NCBI GenBank assembly: GCA_031261745.1
Contig: JAISJC010000048.1
Span: 1 to 41,461 of the forward strand
Length of the DNA: 41,461 bases
Direction of reading: 5' to 3'
Origin: Oscillospiraceae bacterium
Lineage (GTDB): Bacteria > Bacillota > Clostridia > Oscillospirales > Oscillospiraceae
This document shows, in pieces, positions 7,264 to 16,300 of this stretch. The notes beneath the pieces were generated by a model. That model saw nothing but the letters and a program-made list of their open reading frames with translations, did no database searches and had not been told where the DNA came from. The stretch's first letter is position 1. Each line of letters begins with the position of its first letter. A program made the position numbers and the translations under genes.

Positions 7264-7482
7264 ATGGATATGAGATTTTCCGACTACAAAACGGTGAAAG
7301 AAACAGCGGAGGAATGGGGCGTAACCGAGCGTTGGGTGCTTATGTATTGTAACGCCGGGCGCATACCCGGCGCGATACGTCCAGCCCGCGATTGGTTTAT
7401 TCCCTGCGCAACTGCAAAACCCGCCGACGGACGGCGCAATAATCACCGTTGGCCGAAAAAAGAGGGACAAGCGCATGAGTAA
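7264..7482 (+). CDS. short helix-turn-helix (excisionase/MerR-like) protein
   Basis: 72 residues starting at ATG 7264 with SD AAGGCGGTG. The N-terminal half, YKTVKETAEEWGVTERWVLMYCNAGRIPGAI, is a winged-helix/MerR-like DNA-binding motif as found in excisionase-like and mobile-element-encoded small regulators. The rest (RPARDWFIPCATAKPADGRR) is the wing and a basic tail. It overlaps the sensor kinase gene by 8 bases and is first in the operon, so it probably regulates this operon or a mobile element nearby. Its target is not known. Confidence 0.75.
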   Translation: MDMRFSDYKTVKETAEEWGVTERWVLMYCNAGRIPGAIRPARDWFIPCATAKPADGRRNNHRWPKKEGQAHE

Positions 7483-9460
7483 AACTATTTCAGCGGACAA
7501 ACCTATGATCCCCAAACAAAACCGAACCTTGCTTTTCATCCTGCCCTTAATCGTGCTGCTGTGCCTCGGTATCTGGTTTGTCAAGACCGATGACACCGCC
7601 AAAACAATGGCGGTATCAAGCGCGCCCGAATGGGATTTGCGGGATGTGGATATGCAAAAGCATTTCGTCCGATTGAGCGGGGGGGATTCTGAATATATCC
7701 CCGGCGCGTTTTTGACACCGGAGGAATTTGACGCTCGCGGCGACATACAGATCGGCCGCCCCAAGACCGTGGCCGAATACTACACCGCCCGTATCCGTCT
7801 GCTTGTGCCGGACGGACAAATCTACGCCATTACGTTTGAAAGCGTGGACTACGCCGACCGTATCTTTATCAATGGCAACCTCATGCAAACCGTGGGCGTT
7901 CCCGGTGACAGCATGAAAACCGCCGTGCCGCAGACAGCCAGCGTCTACTACACCGTACAGCCCCAAGACGGCGTGATCGAAGTCGTCCATCAGGCGTCCA
8001 ACTTCGTCCACAAGGAAGGCGGCAACCCGGCGGGGCTGTGCATTGGCTCGGTGGATTCCGTCAGCCGGTATTTTGCCCGGCAGACGCAGGCCACGGCCAT
8101 CATTATGGGCGGGTGCGCGTTTTTGTTCCTTGTTCATCTTGTGCTGTACTTGCTGTTTCGCGGCTACCGCGCCAACCTGTATTTTGCGCTGTTCTGCCTT
8201 GTGTGGTTTTTCCGCACCGGCGTTACGGGCTCAAAAGTCATCACCGCCCTTTTCCCGGGCATCTCATGGTATTTTACGTTCCGCGTGGAGTATATGGCTA
8301 TTCCGCTTGCCTGCGTTTTGCTTGCGCTGGCGCTGGGCGCGATGTTCGAGGGGCTTCTGCAAAGATGGGCGAGGATTGCGATTATCGCGTTGGACGGCGC
8401 CGCCGTGCTGCTGTTTGCGTTCGCGCCCACGGTGTTTATGAGCAGGGCTCTGCCTTTTGTATACGCAATCGTCCTGCTGGCCGCCGCCTATGTACTGGCG
8501 CGGTTTTTCCTGTCGCTGCGGAAAGACCGCGGCGCGGAAAAGCGCATTATGCTGTGCGCCGTGGCACTGTTCATTTATACTGCGATACGGGAAATGCTGT
8601 ACCACAACAACATTCTGATTTTCCCGGCAGTGCATAGCGGTATGCTGGACTTCGCGGCTTTGGTGTTCGTCCTGTTCCAGATGACGGCTTCCTTCCTCGG
8701 CACTATGCGGGAGGTCGCGGCGGCGAGAGAGTCCGAGCAAAAGCTGGCACTGGAAATCGCCGTGAAAGAGCGCACGAACCGCCTGAAAACCGACGTAATG
8801 AACACCGTTTCACATGAGCTTCGCACCCCGCTTGCCGTGATGATGGGCTACGCTCAGATTGTGGCGAAGGAAATGCGGCTTGCGGGTGCGACGGAGCAGT
8901 CCACCCGCGACCTTGACGCCATCGTGAGCGAGGCGCAGCGCATGACCCGCATCGTGGAGGAAATGCAGAGCGTAGCCATAGGCCGCGCCTTTGGCGGACG
9001 GGAGGAAACGGTGTCGGTGGCCGCCGTTGCGGAGCAAATCGCCCGATTGTACGCGCCGATTTTGGAGCGCAAAGGAACGCGGCTGATATTGGATATTCCC
9101 GATAGCCTGCCGCCTGTTTCCGGCAGCGCTGACGAACTGACACAGGTGCTTTTTAACTTATTTTCCAATGCGGGTAAGCACACACAGAACGGCGAAGTAA
9201 CTCTCCGCGCCGAACGGACAAGCGGTGAAATCCTCTTGTTGGTGTCCGACACCGGGGCGGGTATACCGCAGGAACTGCTGCCGCGTGTATTTGAACGGGG
9301 CGTATCGGGCGAGGAAAACGGCACGGGTTTGGGACTGTCTATCTGCAAAGAGATAATCGAAGCCCACGGCGGGCATATCCATATACAGAGCCAAGAGGGA
9401 CAAGGCGCGACAGTGACGTTCGTCCTGCCAATAAAAGAGGGAGGCGGGTCTGATGAGTAA
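7475..9460 (+). CDS. membrane sensor histidine kinase with 7TM-DISM-like region
   Basis: A 661-aa two-component sensor. Residues 17-35 form a first membrane helix, and about 40-195 an extracytoplasmic beta-rich ligand domain. About 200-400 carries seven hydrophobic segments resembling the 7TMR-DISM family. A coiled linker (REVAAARESEQKLALEIAVKERTNRL) leads to the HisKA dimerisation helix with SHELRTP (His447), followed by the ATPase domain: N-box NLFSNAGKH, G1 VSDTGAGIP, G2 GTGLGLSI. It would autophosphorylate on His447 and pass phosphate to the regulator encoded next, whose gene overlaps by 8 bases. The stimulus is unknown. The adjacent giant surface protein is a plausible target gene. Confidence 0.92.
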   Translation: MSKTISADKPMIPKQNRTLLFILPLIVLLCLGIWFVKTDDTAKTMAVSSAPEWDLRDVDMQKHFVRLSGGDSEYIPGAFLTPEEFDARGDIQIGRPKTVAEYYTARIRLLVPDGQIYAITFESVDYADRIFINGNLMQTVGVPGDSMKTAVPQTASVYYTVQPQDGVIEVVHQASNFVHKEGGNPAGLCIGSVDSVSRYFARQTQATAIIMGGCAFLFLVHLVLYLLFRGYRANLYFALFCLVWFFRTGVTGSKVITALFPGISWYFTFRVEYMAIPLACVLLALALGAMFEGLLQRWARIAIIALDGAAVLLFAFAPTVFMSRALPFVYAIVLLAAAYVLARFFLSLRKDRGAEKRIMLCAVALFIYTAIREMLYHNNILIFPAVHSGMLDFAALVFVLFQMTASFLGTMREVAAARESEQKLALEIAVKERTNRLKTDVMNTVSHELRTPLAVMMGYAQIVAKEMRLAGATEQSTRDLDAIVSEAQRMTRIVEEMQSVAIGRAFGGREETVSVAAVAEQIARLYAPILERKGTRLILDIPDSLPPVSGSADELTQVLFNLFSNAGKHTQNGEVTLRAERTSGEILLLVSDTGAGIPQELLPRVFERGVSGEENGTGLGLSICKEIIEAHGGHIHIQSQEGQGATVTFVLPIKEGGGSDE

Positions 9461-10148
9461 CCAAAAATCGGTGCTTGTGGTGGAGGACAACAAGCAGCTC
9501 AACGACATCAACAGCCGCGCCCTGCGGTTAGAGGGCTACGAAGTTTTCTCGGCGCTGACGCTTGCCGCCGCCCGCGCGTATCTTGAAACGCATACGCCCG
9601 ACGCCATCGTGCTGGACATTCTTTTGCCGGACGGGAACGGCGTGGACTTCTGCCGCGAGATACGGGAACGCACCGCCGCGCCTATTTTGTTTTTAACTTC
9701 GGTGAAAGGCTATGAGCAGACGCTTGAGGGGCTTGCGGCGGGCGGCGATGATTATCTGAACAAGCCTTTTGACATAAACATCTTGATTGCGAAAATCGCT
9801 GCCTTCCTGCGCCGGGACAACATTGCCGAACGGGTGAAGCAACCGGGCAAAACGCTCACGCGCGGCTCGCTGACATTGGATATTATGGTGAACGTCGCCG
9901 CCTTGAACGGCGCGGATATGCTGCTGTCCCCAAAGGAATTTTCGTTGTTGCTCCTGTTCGCGCAGAACGATGGCAAGTCTATGAGCGCGGAATATCTGTA
10001 TGAAAAAGTATGGAAAGCTCCTATGAACGACAACGACAGCGCGGTGAAAAATATGGTTTACCGTCTGCGGAAAAAGCTGGAGGGCAGCGGATACACCATT
10101 TCAGCATCTCGGAACGAGGGCTATTCCTTTGAAAAATCTGACCGCTAA
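9453..10148 (+). CDS. OmpR/PhoB-family response regulator
   Basis: 231 residues. The receiver domain (1-120) has the acidic pair E11/D12, the phosphoacceptor D55 in VLDILLPDGNG, T/S at FLTSVKG and the K of NKPF. The C-terminal winged helix (about 135-230) contains LSPKEFSLLLLF and the recognition helix NDNDSAVKNMVYRLRKKL. The start at ATG 9453 has an SD (GAGGGAGGCGG) inside the end of the kinase gene. It acts as a DNA-binding regulator phosphorylated by the upstream kinase. A hairpin terminator lies about 100 bases downstream. Confidence 0.95.
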   Translation: MSNQKSVLVVEDNKQLNDINSRALRLEGYEVFSALTLAAARAYLETHTPDAIVLDILLPDGNGVDFCREIRERTAAPILFLTSVKGYEQTLEGLAAGGDDYLNKPFDINILIAKIAAFLRRDNIAERVKQPGKTLTRGSLTLDIMVNVAALNGADMLLSPKEFSLLLLFAQNDGKSMSAEYLYEKVWKAPMNDNDSAVKNMVYRLRKKLEGSGYTISASRNEGYSFEKSDR

Positions 10149-10218
10149 ACTCGTTCCGCAAAAATATTCGGCGTGAAGGTCACATTTTTGCGACTTTCGC
10201 GCTTTTCGCGTTTTGATA

Positions 10219-10227
10219 TGTTATAAT
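10219..10227 (+). promoter_or_regulatory. extended -10 promoter ahead of the giant SLH gene
   Basis: TGTTATAAT is a TGn-extended perfect -10 (TATAAT 10222-10227). No good -35 is present at 17 bases. Transcription would start at about 10234, upstream of the hairpin-T-run at 10246-10277. Confidence 0.55.
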
Positions 10228-10245
10228 GAAAGCGCGCCAACAAGT

Positions 10246-10277
10246 AGAAGTCTGTCAAAAGACTTCTGTTTTTTTAT
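10246..10277 (+). terminator. intrinsic terminator or attenuator
   Basis: AGAAGTCT (10246-10253) and AGACTTCT (10260-10267) form a stem, followed by GTTTTTTTATTT. It can end the two-component operon. Because a promoter-like sequence lies just upstream (10219-10227), it would also sit in the 5' leader of the giant surface gene and could act as an attenuator. Confidence 0.75.
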
Positions 10278-10335
10278 TTATGCGCTGCTATTTTGCGTTG
10301 CGAAATGCGGAATACGAATATTTTGAGGAGGAATA

Positions 10336-13300
10336 ATGAAGATGAACGGAGCAAAAAGAAAGGCAAACAAAATCCTGTCCCTGTTGCTGGCGGTAACGCT
10401 CGCGGTCGGAATCATACCAATCACGGCAACGCCCGCGCGGGCGGCGCAGAGCGGTGACGACCTCTTCACGGAATTAGGCATCGACACCGTGGACCCGTCC
10501 CCCGGCGAAACATCCAATCCCTACGGTGTGAACAGGGTCACGGTTCAGGAAGTGTCAGAGTTGTACATAGGCACCCAAAACCTGAGCGCGCCGCTAAATC
10601 GCGGCTATACCCTATACGGCAGTGGAAGCCGTACGGACTTAGGCTCTGTATTCTCCAACAAAACAACCGGAACCAACGCAAACGACCAAAACAAATACGA
10701 CGCCTATCTCACCGCCGTAGGTGATTTCACCGGTTCCGGCAAGCGGGATAAAATCGTCGCCCTCGGCGCGAACACAAAGGTGACGCGGGTACTTATGGAG
10801 ACCACTACGCGCGCCACGGGTCAATACGGCTTGTTTATGTTCTTCATTGACCCGACGACAGGTGGCACAAGCGAAGACGGCAATATATTTTCGCTCTATC
10901 AGGGCGAGCTCGGCAACCCGTGGGAGCTAAACACCAAAAACGACGGAAAGGGCGGCTTCCTGAGCTATAACGCCGCCCGCGACCAAGACGGGGGCGGCGG
11001 CGCGTTCTATAACCCCATTATGCTGCACAATTATATGCAGGTTGTAACGGGCGATTTCACGGGAGACGGCATTGACGAGATCGCCGTGTATATTCCCGAA
11101 CCGGCGAATCCGCGCGTGGAAATCTATCAGTTCTACTCCGGCGGCAGCGACTGGCTGACAAAGGCGGCGTGGAAAACTGTATTTATATACAATCTTCCCC
11201 AGACCTACGGCAACAGCGCCGCGCCCAACCGGGTATCCCTCGCGGTGGGCGACCTGAACTATGACGGTATTGACGACCTTGCCTTCGGCTATGGCAGCGC
11301 CGATTACACCAACCCCGCAAGAAAAGACACCGCGGAGCTGATAGCGGCTCAAAGCAAGGACAGCACAGTATGCGTAATGTTCGGCAGCGGCACGGGCAGC
11401 TTGGTTCAGACGCCGGCATTGGTCTCGGCGGGCCTCCCCGCCGAGTTCGGACTGACAATCGGCGACCCGGAGGGCACGGGGCGCGACAGGCTCATTCTCG
11501 CGGGCCTGACCGATATCACAACGGCGGGCGTCGATGGTTGGCATTATGACGCGAATACCATAATGTATATCTGGCAGTACGACGCGGCGTCCGGTTTTTC
11601 CGGAACAGAGCTCTACGCCGGCCCCGTTCAGGGCGCGGACAGGGATCCGCAGGTCATACAGCAGGTGCGCGCCGACGTGGTCGCCTTGAGCAGGGGCGTC
11701 GGGCAGGGCGATAACCTCTATTACCGCGGTCATCTGTATGACGCGGGGAGCTCGAGCCCGAAAAGGGCGGAGGAGTCTGTCTATAAGGACTATGCTCAAA
11801 GTACCGCTGTCCTCGGCTATGATTTAGATGAGTTGACAGATTGGGCGTACGCCGCCGCGTTTGAATACGGTCTGTCGGCGGCGGACCTGGACGGGGACGG
11901 CAAGGAGGAGCTCGTGATGTCCTACAGTCCCGTGGAGTCGGACAATGACGGGCCCATCGCTTACCCCACGCGCGTGGCGATTCTGGAGCAGTCGTCCGTC
12001 AACAAGAGCGGGATGCGCCGGGCAAACGCCGTGATAAGCGACGGCCAAAGTCTGAATCTTCTCGCAGTGCGCGAAAACCTCTACCGCTCCTATCTGCTCG
12101 TGGCGACGCCGGACACGGACAACGATAGCCGCCGCCTCACCTTCAAGTCGCGCGCCTACGGCTATTCCGACCCGAAGCTGCTTGCCGTCATGGCGGGCGC
12201 GCCGCTCTGGAAGGAATTGGAGTATCTGGACGACGGCGACGGCTACATCGGCGAAAGCGGAACCACCTGGTCTGAATCAAAGGGAAGCGGCCATGGATCG
12301 TCGAACTCCAATACGTTTTCGCTGGGCGCGTATATCAGCTTTGAACATGAGGTGCCGAATGTTTATTCCTTTGAAATGGAGTTTGAATACAAGCACAGCT
12401 GGACATGGGAATTTGAGAAGATGACCACCGTCACGGAAACGGTGTCCTACGGCGCGGCGGGCTACACGGACGTCGTCGCGCTCTATTCAATTCCGATGGA
12501 CATCTATACCTACGAGGAGGAGGTGGAAGGGGAAGACCCTCAGGAGGTCTATCTCAACTTCCCCCACGTGCCCTCCGTCACGGTCATGTCCGTGGACGAA
12601 TACGAGGGCATTGCCGCCCAATACCCGGATATTCTGCCGTCTGTCCGGGGCGCGATGCTGACCCACACCCAGGGGCGGCCGGACAGCTACCCCGCGGGCG
12701 AGGGGACGCTTAGGGCAGACGGGAAAATTACCGATCTCCGCACCTATGGCGGAAACTTTTCCAACGTCGGCTACGGTTCCGGAACACAGACCCAGACGAT
12801 AAGCGTTGAGGCCGAAGAATCAGAGGGGACAAAAAACACAGATGAGCTGTCCTTTAAGTGCGGCGGCGGTGCCGGCGGCGTAAAAGCGGGCATCACGCTG
12901 GGCGGCGCGTTCGAGTACGGCAAGACAACGGTAAAAATCTCCGGCACGGAGTTCTCCGGCACCGTCTATAATATGCCGGAGGCCGCGCGTAATTTCGGCT
13001 ATGCCTATGCCTGGAAAATCGCGCAATACTACTACAAAAACGGAAGCGGGAAGATTCCGGTGGTGAGCTATATCGTCACAGGAATCAATTCCACGAGCAT
13101 CATAAGACCGCCCAGGGAGCTCGATGTGGACGCGTCAAAATCAACCATAAACTCGCTGACACTGATATGGGACTACGACCTGAACACAGGCATTGACGGC
13201 TTCAGAGTCGCGCGCCGCGAGGTCGGCGGCGGCTGGACGCAGGTCACAAACGGCACGGTCGCCTATGATCCCGCGCGGGGCGAGTATAGCTTCACGGACC

Positions 13301-16300
13301 AGCTTCTCGCCTCTGGCACGGAGTATACCTATAGGGTGGTCGCGCTGCGGGACGCGAGGGAGAGTATCCCGTCCGATACGGCCTCCGGCTGGACGCTTGT
13401 TACGGATCAGCTGAAGGTCTCGCTGTCCGCCTATGAGCTGACCATCCACCCCGACCGGGGCTATACGGTGACATCGAGCGTGCAAAGCGTGGCGGACGGC
13501 GGCGCGGTGTCCTATTCATGGGAAAAATACACGGACGGCAAATGGGCGGCCATCGGCGTTACAACGGCGGGCTTGGCGATCTCCGCGCCCAAGTCCCAGA
13601 CGGCGGGGGAATACCGTCTGAAGGTCACGCAGACGGTAAATAACGCGCCCGCTATGGCCTATTCGCCGACGCTCACGCTCATTTTTTCAAAATATGAGGC
13701 ACTGATTTCCGTGACGGCGAAGATCAGCGGCAGCGACCTGATTTTGAAAGCCGAGCTGACAAACGCCGCGTCCGGCAGCGGCGCCGTGCCCGAGGGCGCG
13801 GTCACCTTCCTGGTGCTGCGCAACGGCGTTGAGCAGGCGTCTCCTCAAAGTTCGATCGTCACGGCTATGACGCCCGCCAGATGCGGGACGGCGGCGGCGA
13901 CGGTGAAGGATGTCCCCGACGGGGCCTATTCTGTGATTGCGATATACTCAGGCGACGGCAATTTCTACTACCAAGAGGCCGCGCCGGTCAATCTGGTCAA
14001 GGGAAGCGGCAATTTATATTACGCTGTCGGCCCGGAGAACATTTACTACAGCCTTCCCTTTACCCCGACGCTCTGGATGGCGACGCCCTCCGGCGAGGTG
14101 ACCCAAATCACGGACGCGTCCAATGCGGGCGGCTACAGCGCGAGCTTTGCGGGCTTGGAATACATCAGCGGACTGACATGGAACACCGTGACCGAAAGAT
14201 TGGATGTGCAGTGGTCCGCCGTAGATGTGGATGCATATGCCGCGCAAGTGCTGGAGATCACCCCCAAGAGCCTCTTGACCAACCTGAGCAGTACAGTCCG
14301 GGCGATATACACCATTCACGGGCCGGGGAGCTTTACACAAGACGTCTACCTCAACTACAAGGTCAAGCCCCTGCCTGTCACGGTAACGGCGCGGAGCTTT
14401 GAGGTCGAACAGCAAAACATCGTCGGCATCGGCGTGGACACCGATTACTTCAGCGTTGCGAACACCGTGAACGGCAGTGCCGAACTGCCGTTTAGCGACA
14501 AGCTGAGCAACTATTTCTTCCCTTGGGTCTACAACAACGCCGGCCAGCGGGTGACCTACAGGGCTGACGCCACCATGCCGGGCATATACACGCTGAAGGC
14601 CGAAAAGCAGAACAACGATCCGGGCTACGAAAATTACAGCTTCACGCTCATCAGCGGTACCATCACCGTCGTCGGGGCAAAGTATCAAGTCACGACGCTG
14701 GTCAATAACGCGGGCATGGGCTCCGTCAGCGTGTCCCCCTATGCCTCAGACCTAAAGTATGGTTATGGCGCGAACCTGACCTTCACGGCGGCGGCGGTTA
14801 CCGGCTATGAGGTCCAAAAATGGGAGGCGTTTGTCGGCGCGAGCTCCACCGCGGCAAAAACGCAGACCGGCGGCAATACGTTCCAGTACATTCTGCCAAC
14901 CAATGACATCACGGTCAAAACCTATTTCAAAGAAAAAAATACGACCTTGACTTACGGGGCGCAGCCGACGGGCAGCGGCGTTGTGTATGTAGACCCGCGC
15001 ACAGCGCAGGGCGGTTTTGTGCTTGAGGGTACGCCGCTCGAGTTTTCGGCCTACCCGGCCGACGGCTATACCTTCGCGGAGTGGTGGGTCTACGCGAACG
15101 GTAAAACAAGCTATTTAAGCGGCGATGGTTCGGAAGTCGTCGGCCATATCAACATGACCATGCCCGGCTATCCGATGGACGTTACGGCGAAGTTTGAACG
15201 CGCCGCCTATCGTGTCACGCTGGCGGAGGGCTTGACCGCGACCTATCTGAACGGACTCGGTCAGACGGTCACTGTCAGATCCGGCGACTATGTGACCGGA
15301 GACACAGTGATCACCATAGCTCCCGAGGCGGGCCAGACTGTAACGGCGTGGAAGGCTTATCCGACGGCCGGCGTGTTTTCTGAGCCGGGCTTTAACGGCA
15401 TTGATCAAAAATGCGTATACACCGTCGCCGCGGCCGCGGATTTTGACGCCGAGGTGACGACCTTTTATACTCTGACGCTGGTGGATCCGGCAAACGGGAC
15501 GATCAGCGGTGCCGTAAGCGGCAGAATTGAGGCGGGCGAAAGCGTGACGCTCACGGCGGAAGCGAACGGCGGTTACGCTGTGGGTTACTGGACACAGGAC
15601 AGCCTTATGCGCGATCCCGGACAGACCTCGGTCACTTTTGAAATGACCGGCGATATGACCGTGTCGCACGTATTTGCGGCTAAAACGCCGGATCCGAGCG
15701 TCACCGTCACCTATGACGGTACGGCAATGTCGTGCGCCGACGCGGACGGCAATGACGTCGATTCAGGCGACCCTGTTACTTCAGACACGGTGCTGACGTT
15801 CACGGCGAAGGCACCCGCCGGTCACAAAATCATAAAGTGGACGGTGACCATAGACGGCGTCCCGGTCATCGCGCAGACCGGCGGAGAAACGTATACGCTG
15901 GCTATGCCAGACTATGACGTTGCGGTTGCGGTTGAGACGGCTTTGGAGGTTTTCACCGTCAGTCTGGAAACGAACGGCATACACGGCGTCTATTCCCTGA
16001 GTGCCGTGGGCGTCAGCCTCGACAGCGTACCGGCCGGTACGTATGTGCTGCTTTCTGTGAAACCGCACGCGGGCTGGAGAGTGGAATCCGTTACCCGATC
16101 GAGCGGCGTCTCCTTCGCGGAGTATGCTAACGATGTTGGCGGCGGCGTCCTCAGATACGCGTTTAACTCCCCGAACGCCGATACGGTCATTACCCTCACC
16201 TACGCCGACGACACCGACTATGTAATCACGGTAACGCCCTCATCAAACGGCGCGGTGACGGCTCCGGCGGCGGCAAAGGCGGGCGATACCGTGCAGCTCG